A DNA stretch of 64,000 nucleotides from Flavilitoribacter nigricans DSM 23189 = NBRC 102662. Lineage in GTDB: Bacteria; Bacteroidota; Bacteroidia; Chitinophagales; Saprospiraceae. The position numbers and the translations under genes were made by a program. The stretch spans positions 186,001 to 250,000 of the forward strand of contig NZ_PDUD01000011.1 of NCBI RefSeq assembly GCF_002646595.1, in the 5' to 3' direction. Within the stretch, counting starts at the first letter, position 1. The number at the start of each line of letters is the position of its first letter. This document shows, in pieces, positions 26,821 to 34,763 of this stretch. A model generated the notes under the pieces. That model was not told where the DNA came from and did no database searches. It worked only from the letters and a program-made list of their open reading frames with translations.

Positions 26821-27038
26821 ATTGGTCATAAAACTATAGTCGGTGTTTGTACCTTTTATACGGTTTTTTCTTTGGGAATGGCTGTAGTTTGCAAAAGCAG
26901 AGAAAAATGATGCGGATGGACTTCCTTAAATTTAAAGAAATTTCCGCTTTTTTCGCTTTTCTGCTGCATTTTTTTTGAATTTTGCCTTTTTACAGCCACC
27001 CTAGGCATAAAAAGCCGTCAAAGATAAAAAAACTTGCT

Positions 27039-28007
27039 GTGGATTCCGAAAATATTATAGTTAAAACGGCCCTCCAAACCATTGATATAGAAGCCAGGAC
27101 ATTGCGTCGTCTCAAAAAGAGTATTGACGATTCTTTCGTGCAATGTGTGGAGGCAATTTATACCTCTCCCGGCCGGCTGGTAGTCACCGGTGTGGGCAAA
27201 AGTGCCCTGATCGCTCAGAAAATTGTAGCCACTTTGAATTCCACCGGAACCCCGGCCGTATTCATGCACGCAGCGGATGCCATCCACGGCGATCTGGGTA
27301 TGATCCGGTCGGCAGATCTGGTCATGTGTCTATCCAAAAGCGGGGAAACCGCCGAGATTAAAGTGCTGGTGCCGCTGGTCAAATATCTGGGGAGCAAACT
27401 CATCGCGATGGTCGGCAAAAAGAAGTCCTATCTCGGTACGCAGGCCGATTATCTGCTGCATACCCCGGTCGCCCAGGAAGCGGATCCCAATAACCTGGCG
27501 CCTACGGCCAGTACCACGGCCCAGGCGGCTATGGGGGATGCCCTGGCTACCGCACTGCTGGCCCTGCGGGGATTTTCTCCGGAGGATTTTGCCCAGTTCC
27601 ATCCCGGAGGTTCCCTGGGCAAGCAGATGTATCTGCGGGTAGGGGACCTCTATCCCCGCAATGAAGTGCCGGCTGTACGGGAAACGGCCAGTCTACAGGA
27701 GGTAATCCTGGAAATGACGGCCAAATGCCTCGGTGGAACGGCCGTCACCGGAGTCAACGGGCAACTGCTGGGCATCATCACGGACGGCGACCTGCGGCGT
27801 ATGCTGGAAAAAAGCCCGCGACTGGACCATCTGCAGGCGAAAGATATTATGACCGCCAAACCCAAGACTATCGAGCACGATGCGCTCGCGGTGAAAGCCA
27901 TGGAGATCCTCCGCCGCCACAGCATTACCCAATTGATCGTTTTGAAGGACCAACAGTACGTCGGCATGATCCATCTACACGATCTGGTCAAAGAAGGGCT
28001 CGTCTGA
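27039..28007 (+). CDS. kdsD: Arabinose-5-phosphate isomerase (KpsF/GutQ family)
   Basis: 322 residues from GTG at 27039. The open frame extends to a TTG at 26982, but that extension is not conserved in character. An N-terminal SIS domain (GVGKSALIAQKIVATLNSTG, MCLSKSGETAEI) precedes two C-terminal CBS domains (DIMTAKPKTIEHDAL...). The enzyme interconverts ribulose-5-phosphate and arabinose-5-phosphate, the first step to Kdo for lipopolysaccharide core. HPGGSLGKQMYLRVGDLY is a family signature. The next gene on the strand starts 85 bp downstream and encodes an unrelated membrane protein. The GutQ paralogue reading cannot be excluded. Confidence 0.92.
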   Translation: MDSENIIVKTALQTIDIEARTLRRLKKSIDDSFVQCVEAIYTSPGRLVVTGVGKSALIAQKIVATLNSTGTPAVFMHAADAIHGDLGMIRSADLVMCLSKSGETAEIKVLVPLVKYLGSKLIAMVGKKKSYLGTQADYLLHTPVAQEADPNNLAPTASTTAQAAMGDALATALLALRGFSPEDFAQFHPGGSLGKQMYLRVGDLYPRNEVPAVRETASLQEVILEMTAKCLGGTAVTGVNGQLLGIITDGDLRRMLEKSPRLDHLQAKDIMTAKPKTIEHDALAVKAMEILRRHSITQLIVLKDQQYVGMIHLHDLVKEGLV

Positions 28008-28091
28008 CGATGCTTTCCGCTGCGGATATCCACCGAAACCCGGGCGTAGGTGCATCTCTTGGGTATTGGATAGCTCAAAACGGTGGATCAA

Positions 28092-28781
28092 ATGAAATGG
28101 GTACAAAGGTTTTTTATCATCCTATCGGTTGCTCTTGGGATACTGCTTACGCTTGATCTCCGATATACGCGGGGATATTTTTTGGGAAGGCTCGTTCCAC
28201 TGACCCAGATGTATGCTTCGGCCGGAACAATGTCTTCCGTAAGTTACCGGGTGGAGCGGGTTCGGCCGGGTGTACTCCGCTTTCAACTTACCAACCGTTC
28301 TTTCTTTCCTAAATTTTTCTGGATCTACCGGGACAATGACCTGCAGTTCAAGCTGACGGATTCCACGCTCTTTGAATACGCGGGAAGAATTGTATTTGAC
28401 TCCCCCTACAAAAAGAGTGTGGAAAGCTATGGATTCGATTGTGGTACCGGATTGGGACTGGCGAGCATTAATCCGTGGGAAAATTTCAGTCTGGAAAAAA
28501 CGGAGCGGTCTATTTATCATCGCTTTCAATTCGACAGGATGCTTAGCGTTCGCCGGGATTCGATCTTTTACGATCCGATCCACCTCGAACCCCTGATGAC
28601 TATCAAAAAGGGAGCAGGATGGGTCTGGCACCCAGCGGCTTCGCTGGATCCACAGGATTCGGTGAGTGTTCGCTTTTATTTGCCCGTCCATGCTCCCTTT
28701 TCCGGTAAGCGCTACGATGTAGTGTCCAATCCGGTAAAATTCTCTTACCTGGATCTGATAGACGGCTGGAGAGAGCAGTAA
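28092..28781 (+). CDS. Hypothetical protein with N-terminal membrane helix
   Basis: 229 residues from ATG at 28092; an in-frame GTG at 28083 is possible. An N-terminal hydrophobic helix (FFIILSVALGILLTLDL) could be a signal anchor. The rest is a beta-rich soluble domain with aromatic residues (FLTNRSFFPKFFWIYRDNDLQ-like region, WENFSLEKTERSIYHRFQF). No family recognised. It follows kdsD on the same strand and ends next to the minus-strand tRNA genes. A periplasmic or membrane-anchored role is likely. Confidence 0.6.
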   Translation: MKWVQRFFIILSVALGILLTLDLRYTRGYFLGRLVPLTQMYASAGTMSSVSYRVERVRPGVLRFQLTNRSFFPKFFWIYRDNDLQFKLTDSTLFEYAGRIVFDSPYKKSVESYGFDCGTGLGLASINPWENFSLEKTERSIYHRFQFDRMLSVRRDSIFYDPIHLEPLMTIKKGAGWVWHPAASLDPQDSVSVRFYLPVHAPFSGKRYDVVSNPVKFSYLDLIDGWREQ

Positions 28782-28817
28782 AGCCGCCTTTCCAGTCGGA
28801 TTTATCGAAAGATAGTG

Positions 28818-28889
28818 TAGCCGGTACAGGAATCGAACCTATATCTCCTGATTCGTACTCAGGTGTCCTTCCAGTTGAACGAACCGGCC
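28818..28889 (-). tRNA. tRNA-Arg(ACG)
   Basis: A 72-nt cloverleaf. Acceptor GGCCGGT/ACCGGCT (one G-U), D-stem GTTC/GGAC, anticodon stem CCTGA/TCAGG with loop GTACGAA (anticodon ACG), T-arm ATAGG TTCGATT CCTGT. CCA is not encoded. The A34 is normally converted to inosine by TadA. Confidence 0.92.
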
Positions 28890-28920
28890 GTATTGCCGAC
28901 TTCCCAGTCGGCCGTTGCAA

Positions 28921-28962
28921 CCGACCGGAGGTCGGATTTACGAATGGAGGTCGGTGTTACGT
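28921..28962. repeat. GGAGGTCGG palindromic repeat, copies 1 and 2
   Basis: CCGACC-GGA-GGTCGG (28921-28935) continues into GGATTTACGAA, and a second partial copy GGAGGTCGGTGTTACG follows (28947-28962). The 18-bp string GGAGGTCGGATTTACGAA recurs exactly at 29073-29090. It lies between tRNA-Arg and tRNA-Ile. Confidence 0.75.
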
Positions 28963-29033
28963 TGTGTCGCCAGGATTCGAACCTGGAACCGCTGCCATAT
29001 CAGAGCAGTGCTCTACCGTTGAGCTACGACACA
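28962..29033 (-). tRNA. tRNA-Ile(GAT)
   Basis: A 72-nt cloverleaf. Acceptor TGTGTCG/CGACACA, T8-A9, D-stem GCTC/GAGC, anticodon stem CTGCT/GGCAG with loop CTGATAT (anticodon GAT, T33, A37), T-arm CCAGG TTCGAAT CCTGG. The anticodon is read from stem geometry. U1-A72 is unusual for an Ile tRNA, so the isotype should be checked with a covariance model. Confidence 0.82.
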
Positions 29034-29062
29034 ATTTGTACGGATATCCGATAAAATGAGGG

Positions 29063-29090
29063 AATCCGACCTGGAGGTCGGATTTACGAA
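29063..29090. repeat. GGAGGTCGG palindromic repeat, copy 3
   Basis: Arms AATCCGACC and GGTCGGATT (9 bp, 4-nt loop) followed by TACGAA. It shares 18 identical bases with the copy at 28927-28944 and lies on the other side of tRNA-Ile. Confidence 0.78.
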
Positions 29091-29126
29091 AAAGCCCCCA
29101 TAAGAAAATTCCTATGAGGGCTTTTA
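29088..29126. terminator. Hairpin between tRNA-Gly and tRNA-Ile
   Basis: AAAAGCCCCCATA pairs with TATGAGGGCTTTT across AGAAAATTCC, with one mismatch. T and A runs flank it on both strands, so it could terminate in either direction. It would separate tRNA-Gly from tRNA-Ile. Confidence 0.65.
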
Positions 29127-29293
29127 GCATTGCAGTTGCTTTTTGGTTGACCGTCATCTACGGCACCGTCCCCCATAGTCGGCGCTACGGATAATAATGG
29201 ATCGGCGAATCGTACGGTAAACAGTATTTTTCATCATTTTTTTGATGGTGGAGGCGGACGGGCTTTTATTTACCCGCCTGCCGCCGGTTCTGG

Positions 29294-29365
29294 AGCAAGT
29301 GAACGGAATCGAACCGTCATCGCCTGAGTGGAAGTCAGGCATAATTGCCGTTATACTACACTTGC
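29294..29365 (-). tRNA. tRNA-Gly(TCC)
   Basis: A 72-nt cloverleaf. Acceptor GCAAGTG/CACTTGC, T8-A9, anticodon stem CCTGA/TCAGG with loop CTTCCAC (anticodon TCC), T-arm GACGG TTCGATT CCGTT. The D-stem has one mismatch. CCA is not encoded. Confidence 0.9.
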
Positions 29366-29501
29366 ATGGAGATAAACTGAAGGAGCGGAAAAGAAGTTCC
29401 CAAGGGGGCGTTTTTGTATAAATTCTCCCTGGCTTAGGCGAACTAAGGGGAAGGGTGGTGAAGAATTGAAGAAATTATACGATCACCAAAACAGACAAGT
29501 T

Positions 29502-30206
29502 ATGCAGGTAGTAGAATCGACCGATTTCTACCTTCGGGTGATCAAACTGGATTTCAGCAGCCGGGATCCTGAACTGCGTCTGCAATTCCGGATCCTTCCG
29601 ATGTTCCACATTGGAACAGAGCAGTATTACCGGCAGGTTTTTGACCAGCTCCGTAGTTGTCACGAAATCATTTACGAAGGAGTAGCATCTAAAAAGAGTA
29701 ATGATGTAACCAGGCATTACCGGCGGTTTGCCGGCAATCTAGGTCTCGTCACCCAAAATGAGGTCCTGAAAATGAATGAGCTGCCCGGTAAACTCATCCA
29801 TGCCGATTTTACGCATGAGACCGGCGCGGAGGAATGGCGCAAATTGAGGTTTTACGATAAATTGAAAATGCGAGTATTACACCCGCTCAAAATGTACTAT
29901 TACAGCCGAAACATGGATCGCCGTAAACTGGTCAAAGAATTTATGCCTTCCGCGGAGGAGAACTGGATGGCTTACGGCCCCTTGGAAGATGAAGCCGGCA
30001 GCATGTGGAATTACATCATCACTGCCCGGGATAATATCCTGCGGAATACGGTACGGCAAAAGCTGGAGCAGGAAGGCAGAGCGGAAAAGCTCATCGGCGT
30101 AGTTTACGGAGCTGCCCATATGAAGGTCGTGATCCGGCTGCTGATCGATCAATATCGCTACGTACCGGAAAAGCCCGAATTTCTGGAGGTCTTTCAGGTA
30201 CGTTAG
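29502..30206 (+). CDS. TraB/GumN/TIKI-like protein
   Basis: 234 residues from ATG at 29502, the only nearby ATG; the frame opens at a TTG at 29466. FHIGTEQYYRQVFDQL followed by HEIIYEGVASK is the N-terminal family pattern (HIG...YEG). A central LPGKLIHADFTHE and a C-terminal KLIGVVYGAAHMKVVIRLL complete it. TraB/PrgY and TIKI proteins are metal-dependent proteases with GX2H and His/Glu residues; the His in AAHMK and the early HIG match. No signal peptide is seen. Substrate unknown. It is convergent with the GSCFA gene, 11 bp apart, and lies next to the tRNA cluster. Confidence 0.7.
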   Translation: MQVVESTDFYLRVIKLDFSSRDPELRLQFRILPMFHIGTEQYYRQVFDQLRSCHEIIYEGVASKKSNDVTRHYRRFAGNLGLVTQNEVLKMNELPGKLIHADFTHETGAEEWRKLRFYDKLKMRVLHPLKMYYYSRNMDRRKLVKEFMPSAEENWMAYGPLEDEAGSMWNYIITARDNILRNTVRQKLEQEGRAEKLIGVVYGAAHMKVVIRLLIDQYRYVPEKPEFLEVFQVR

Positions 30207-30217
30207 AAAGCTCCCGT

Positions 30218-31192
30218 TCAGCCATTCAGAAAATGTTGCTTTTCTTTAGAAAGATCGATAAAGGGGAATTGAGCTTCCAGTTCGGCAATTTTTTCCAACT
30301 GCTGCGTACAGAATTTACGAAAAGCTGCCGTATCCGTATGAAAAGGACGGTGCCGGGCGGCCCGAAGCACCGGATCGATGCGAGCGTCAATCGCCTGAGC
30401 TTCCGGACTGAAGCAGGCCCGCCGGAAATAATCCCACACATAATCCACCGCCACGCTATTCGGATGCGCCAGATCGCGGTCGTAGAACCGGTAATCCCGC
30501 AGATCGTCCAGAACCAGTTCGTAGGCGGGGAAATAGTGGACGAAATCGAGTTCCTGGGAAAGAGTTTCTGCGGCCAGCAGGAGAACGGCCTTACTACGTT
30601 GGTTGTCCACCAGTCCATCCCGCAGGTGACGAACCGGACTAACACTGATCAGGACCTGTAATCCCGGTTTGTCCTTTTTCAGGCGGGATAAAAATTCTGT
30701 ATACGTCTCTACAATAGATTCACCCTTCAGGCGGAAACGCTCAAAGGTCTCTCCCGGTAATTTGTGGCAATTGGCAACGATCTCGTCTTGGCCTAGATGG
30801 CGATAAGCGTAGGCAGTGCCCCAGGTAAGGATCAGTCGGTCGATCGCTTCCCAGTTGCGGTGTACTTCTGTGATGGATGCATTCATCTGCTCCAGGGCAG
30901 TCGGAGCATCGGGATGAGAAAAGCGACTGTGAAAGCTGAAATGATGCCAGAGGTCCTGATGTTGGAACAACTCCCCGCGTTCTACCGGCCGGCCGGCTTC
31001 CAGCAGGCGGAGCGATCCCAGAATAGAGGCCGGATTGTAAAGTATACCGAAGGGATTAAGCGTCAGCCCGAATTTGCGATCGATCAGCCGCTGGCCGATA
31101 TGCTCGGCAAAACAGGAACCCAGGGCCAGGACCGATTGCCGGTGATGGAGCTGAAATGGACTTTGCGAAAAGGGTAGGGTAGTGCGAAAATC
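30218..31192 (-). CDS. GSCFA domain protein
   Basis: 324 residues using the TTG at 31192. The frame opens at a TTG at 31237, but that lies inside the terminator hairpin of the upstream gene (31221-31254), and family proteins begin close to FRTTLPF. The namesake motif GSCFAEHIGQ is near residue 27, followed by NPFGILYNPASI. HLRDGLVDNQRSKAVLL and YDRDLAHPNSVAVDYVWDYF lie further on, with His-Pro-Asn near the C-terminus as in SGNH-type esterases. The family is common in Bacteroidota and alphaproteobacteria; function unproven. Predicted cytosolic. Confidence 0.88.
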   Translation of the reverse strand, partial: DFRTTLPFSQSPFQLHHRQSVLALGSCFAEHIGQRLIDRKFGLTLNPFGILYNPASILGSLRLLEAGRPVERGELFQHQDLWHHFSFHSRFSHPDAPTALEQMNASITEVHRNWEAIDRLILTWGTAYAYRHLGQDEIVANCHKLPGETFERFRLKGESIVETYTEFLSRLKKDKPGLQVLISVSPVRHLRDGLVDNQRSKAVLLLAAETLSQELDFVHYFPAYELVLDDLRDYRFYDRDLAHPNSVAVDYVWDYFRRACFSPEAQAIDARIDPVLRAARHRPFHTDTAAFRKFCTQQLEKIAELEAQFPFIDLSKEKQHFLNG

Positions 31193-31220
31193 CAAAGTAG
31201 TAGAGTAGGATAAATAGTAG

Positions 31221-31254
31221 TCCCGGATCCGGATCAAGCGATCCGGATCCGGGA
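31221..31254 (-). terminator. Strong hairpin at the end of the OmpA-like gene
   Basis: Perfect 15-bp arms TCCCGGATCCGGATC and GATCCGGATCCGGGA with a 4-nt loop. It starts 17 bp past the stop codon at 31271, and ACTACTATTTATCC follows on the minus strand. Confidence 0.75.
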
Positions 31255-31270
31255 CTTATCGATAAGGAGA

Positions 31271-32494
31271 TTAATTTTTCTTAAAGCCAACGATCTTGAT
31301 CTCTACACGCTGGTTCTGCTGGCGTCCCTGGAGAGATTCGTTGCTGGCAATGGGTTGGGTCTTACCGTAGCCCCGGGAATACAAGCGATCCCGGCTCACG
31401 CCCTTTTCGGCGAGATAATCCGCTACCGCCCTCGCCCTGTCGGTCGACAGCTTATTGGCAAAACTGGTACCGGCCAGACCGTTCGAGTGTCCTCCGATCT
31501 CCACAATCACTTCGGGCAGACTCTGCAGGAAGTCGTAGACCTCATCGAGCGTTTCGTAAGATTCGGTCTTGATGATGGCCTTATTGGATTCGAAAAACAA
31601 CTTGTCGATCCGGATGGTAGCCCCTTCCCGGACTTCCCCGACTTCTTTACCACCCAGTACGATCTTTTTGCGATCGGGCTGCGGTGTAGCCGGTTCCGTT
31701 TCCTGGGGAGGATCTTTCGGCGGCGTAGTCACTACCCGGGGTTCCTTTACTACCGGTGGATCCGGGCGGGTATCCGGGGTGGCCGGTGTTTGCGGAACGT
31801 TTTCTTTTACGATCTCCTGCGGTTCGGCCGGAGTTTCCTCGTTGCAGGGGATCTCCCGGACGCCGGAAGCATTATCCAGCAACACGTTACCGTTGTAGGG
31901 GAACAGGGTCGGTGTCTGGTAAAATACTTCGAAGATCAGGTAAGTATAGTCAGCGGGTGGTTCGAAACGGAAGTTGTACTGCAACCAGCGGTGGTTGATG
32001 ATCAGTTTACTTTCCGCCAGTAAAAATTGCTTGTCACAATAGCCGTAACCTCCGTAGATCCGTAGCTTCGCGGGAGTGGCGTAGTTGGCGGTCTCCTCGC
32101 TTACCCGGCTGACGCTGATGTACAGCTCCGAACGGGCGAGGTCCATACTGAATTCGTAACATTTACCTTTTTTCAGCGGGCGCTCCAGTCGCTGGGAAAC
32201 GGATTCCCAGGTGTCATTGTCCCTGACCACCATTCCCATATAGCTATCGCCGTGGGAAGCTGGTTTCGAAACGGAAAAGGTGGCATCGGGTTGGACATCC
32301 GGAGGTGTTTCTCCGGGAAAACCACAGTCATACCAGCCAGTTGGCGGTTTGCCGGGTCTAGGGTAATCTTCAAACGAGGGATTAGTCAGGTAGATCGTAT
32401 CTTTTGCCTGCATGGCTGCCTGCGAGGCTTGTCCCTTCATAGTATGTTGCATGCCTAGTACGGCTAACACGCAAAAGGTTATGGATTTCCACAT
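31271..32494 (-). CDS. OmpA-family outer-membrane/periplasmic protein
   Basis: 407 residues with a signal peptide (cleavage near GMQHTMKGQA). Residues about 35-215 form a carbohydrate-binding-like beta domain (NPSFEDYPRPGKPPTGWYDC). A Pro/Thr-rich linker (about 220-275, repeated PP/TP) and a C-terminal OmpA/MotB peptidoglycan-binding domain follow (IRIDKLFFESNKAIIKTES, VEIGGHSNG, KLSTDRARAVADYL, RVEIKI). The C-terminal domain binds diaminopimelate in peptidoglycan. The gene ends in a strong terminator and is probably monocistronic. Confidence 0.88.
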   Translation of the reverse strand: MWKSITFCVLAVLGMQHTMKGQASQAAMQAKDTIYLTNPSFEDYPRPGKPPTGWYDCGFPGETPPDVQPDATFSVSKPASHGDSYMGMVVRDNDTWESVSQRLERPLKKGKCYEFSMDLARSELYISVSRVSEETANYATPAKLRIYGGYGYCDKQFLLAESKLIINHRWLQYNFRFEPPADYTYLIFEVFYQTPTLFPYNGNVLLDNASGVREIPCNEETPAEPQEIVKENVPQTPATPDTRPDPPVVKEPRVVTTPPKDPPQETEPATPQPDRKKIVLGGKEVGEVREGATIRIDKLFFESNKAIIKTESYETLDEVYDFLQSLPEVIVEIGGHSNGLAGTSFANKLSTDRARAVADYLAEKGVSRDRLYSRGYGKTQPIASNESLQGRQQNQRVEIKIVGFKKN

Positions 32495-32695
32495 CTTTCT
32501 GCTTTTTGCTTTTTTCGGATAAGTTGCTGGTGAAAGGCTTGAAGCGGGTGATTGGTTGTTCCATGCTTTGATACTTTCTGCCCAACAACAATACTACTAA
32601 CGATTTTTCGGGGGGCATTTGTTTTATCTTCCGTTAAATTAACCGATAAACCCGGCTATTGAGGAGATAAACTGCGAAATTTTATATAAATGTTT

Positions 32696-32791
32696 GGTTG
32701 ACGGTTGACGGTTGACGGTTGACGGTTGACGGTTGATGGTTGATGGCCTGACCGTCCACCATCGACCATCGACCGTCTACCGTCTACCACC
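32696..32791. repeat. Inverted arrays of 7-bp repeats
   Basis: Left array: five GGTTGAC and two GGTTGAT units (32696-32744). Right array: ACCATCG twice then ACCGTCT twice (about 32757-32788), whose reverse complement is again a GGTnGAY heptad. It lies between the OmpA-like gene start and the stop codon of the acyl-CoA dehydrogenase gene. It could fold into a long imperfect hairpin. Confidence 0.8.
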
Positions 32792-32793
32792 AA

Positions 32794-34014
32794 TCACTTA
32801 AACGCATTCAGGCCCGTCACATCCATACCGGTGATCAGGAGATGAATGTCGTGAGTACCTTCGTAGGTCAGCACCGTTTCCAGGTTCATCATATGGCGCA
32901 TCACCGGATATTCGTTGGTGATACCCATACCGCCGTGGATCTGCCGGGCTTCCCGGGCCACTTCCAGGGCCATGTGAACGTTGTTGCGTTTGGCCATGGA
33001 TATCTGGGCCGGACTGGCTTTCCCTTCGTTTGCCAGTGTGCCCAGCCGCCAGGCCAGTAATTGGGCTTTGGTGATCTCCGTGATCATCTCCGCCAGTTTC
33101 TTTTGGGTCAGCTGGAACCCTCCGATCGGCCGGTCGAACTGGATGCGTTCCTGAGAATACCGCAGGGCCGAATCGTAGCAGTCCAGTGCCGCACCGATCG
33201 CTCCCCAGGCGATCCCGTAACGTGCCTTGGACAAGCAGCTCAGCGGACCTTTCAGTCCCTGTACATTCGGCAGCACCTGGGATTTCGGCACCCGCACATC
33301 TTCAAAGACCAGTTCACCGGTAATGGAAGCCCGTAGCGACCATTTTCCGTGGATCTCCGGTGCGGAGAATCCCTTCATATCTTTCTCGACGATCAGGCCG
33401 CGCACGATCCCTTCTTCGTCCTTGGCCCACACCACGGCAATGTCGGCCATCGGTGAATTGGTGATCCACATTTTGGCCCCGTTCAGGATATAGGCATCGC
33501 CGTCATCCTTAATGTTGGTAACCATGCCGCTGGGATTCGATCCGTGATCCGGCTCGGTAAGACCGAAACAACCAATGAGGTCGCCGGTTGCCAGTTTGGG
33601 CAAATATTTTCTTTTTTGTTCCTCAGAGCCGAAGCGGTAAATGGGATACATCACCAGTGAACCCTGAACGGAAGCCATGGAACGGATCCCGGAATCCCCG
33701 CGCTCCAGCTCCTGCATGATGATCCCGTAGGCGATCTCATCCATACCGCCGCCGCCGTAGGTTTCCGGCAGGCTCGGGCCGTAAGCTCCGATCTCCCCCA
33801 GTTGCTTGAACAGGTGGGTCGGGCACTGGGCTTTATCGGCGTATTCTTCAATGATCGGGCTGACTTCCTGTTTTACCCAGGCGCGCACCGCCTCGCGGGC
33901 CAGCAGGTGATCTTCCTGCAGGAGGTCGTCGATCTGATAGTAGTCGTGATACTGAAAGCGATCTTCTTTCGCTTTTTTCTTTATTTCGGCTTGCTTGGCG
34001 CCATTAGCGTGCAT
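32794..34014 (-). CDS. gcdH: Glutaryl-CoA dehydrogenase-type acyl-CoA dehydrogenase
   Basis: 406 residues. The family oxidises and decarboxylates glutaryl-CoA to crotonyl-CoA in lysine/tryptophan degradation, with FAD. Specific marks are SGIRSMASVQGSLVMYPI (the Arg that binds the glutaryl carboxylate), CFGLTEPDHGSNPSGM, MWITNSPMADIAVVWAK and CLSKARYGIAWGAIGAA. The catalytic Glu is in TYEGTHDIH near the C-terminus. It is monocistronic, with a -7 box TAACTTTG (34056-34063) 40 nt upstream of the ATG, and divergent from folB. A general acyl-CoA dehydrogenase role is the alternative. Confidence 0.9.
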   Translation of the reverse strand: MHANGAKQAEIKKKAKEDRFQYHDYYQIDDLLQEDHLLAREAVRAWVKQEVSPIIEEYADKAQCPTHLFKQLGEIGAYGPSLPETYGGGGMDEIAYGIIMQELERGDSGIRSMASVQGSLVMYPIYRFGSEEQKRKYLPKLATGDLIGCFGLTEPDHGSNPSGMVTNIKDDGDAYILNGAKMWITNSPMADIAVVWAKDEEGIVRGLIVEKDMKGFSAPEIHGKWSLRASITGELVFEDVRVPKSQVLPNVQGLKGPLSCLSKARYGIAWGAIGAALDCYDSALRYSQERIQFDRPIGGFQLTQKKLAEMITEITKAQLLAWRLGTLANEGKASPAQISMAKRNNVHMALEVAREARQIHGGMGITNEYPVMRHMMNLETVLTYEGTHDIHLLITGMDVTGLNAFK

Positions 34015-34055
34015 ATACTCCTTTGATTTTGGTTTTGGTTAGGAATTTGGTAAAG

Positions 34056-34063
34056 CAAAGTTA
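34056..34063 (-). promoter_or_regulatory. -7 box TAACTTTG for the acyl-CoA dehydrogenase gene
   Basis: Exact TAnnTTTG match, about 40 nt upstream of the ATG at 34014. Confidence 0.5.
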
Positions 34064-34142
34064 AGTATATTTCAGAAAGCATTGTTCATGCTTTGGGAGG
34101 ATTAATCACTAGACACAAAATACCTATCTTACCGGCAAAAAA

Positions 34143-34544
34143 ATGGCGATCATAGCACTGGAAGGGATCCGTTTATATGGATACCACGGGTTTTATCCGG
34201 AGGAGGAGACCCTGGGGCGGGAATTCATTGTGGATGTTCAGGTAGTGGCCGATATCGAAGATGCTGCGGAGGAGGACGAGCTGTCCAGCTCCGTAAATTA
34301 CGAAACCCTGTACCACATTTGCCACGCGGAGTTTCGTGAGCCGGCCCGACTGCTGGAGACCGTAGCCCAACGCATACTGGACCGGATCGACCGGCAATTC
34401 GACAACGTGCAGGGGGCGAAGGTGAAAGTACGCAAAATGAACCCACCCCTGGCGGGCCCGGTCGATGAAGCTTCGGTGGAGGTATCCAGTGGTTCGCTCG
34501 GCTTTTCCGTCGGCGATCTGGTCCGGATCCTGACCGGAGGTTAA
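34143..34544 (+). CDS. folB: Dihydroneopterin aldolase
   Basis: 133 residues, family size about 120. It converts 7,8-dihydroneopterin to hydroxymethyldihydropterin in folate synthesis. The start IIALEGIRLYGYHGFYPEEETLG contains the catalytic Tyr and the Glu of the pterin pocket, and VNYETLYHIC and LLETVAQRILDRI follow. KVKVRKMNPPLAGPVDEASVE carries the catalytic Lys. A TATCTTAC element 20 nt upstream of the ATG resembles a -7 box. The C-terminal 15 residues extend beyond the usual end. Confidence 0.93.
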   Translation: MAIIALEGIRLYGYHGFYPEEETLGREFIVDVQVVADIEDAAEEDELSSSVNYETLYHICHAEFREPARLLETVAQRILDRIDRQFDNVQGAKVKVRKMNPPLAGPVDEASVEVSSGSLGFSVGDLVRILTGG

Positions 34545-34763
34545 AAGGGGGCGTGCAGGCAGCGAACAATAATATTACCATAACGTTTTTCTAACGTTAT
34601 TTCACCCTTTGATTTCGTCTTTACTATAGCAGCGAAGTGACCGGACTTATTGCCCCGGGTCCTAATCAGGAATAAGTTGGGATCTCTCCTGCGATTTACA
34701 CATATTCTTGACGATGACCGGCCATGACTGTCGGCATCGCTTTCTACCTTTAAAATGAATGCA

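Noticed and set aside
31193-31237. An earlier start for the GSCFA protein at TTG 31237
   Set aside because: It lies inside the 15-bp terminator hairpin of the upstream gene, so it is unlikely to be translated.
32696-32791. The heptad array as a possible CRISPR
   Set aside because: Units are 7 bp with no spacers of uniform length and no cas gene nearby; it is a simple inverted repeat.
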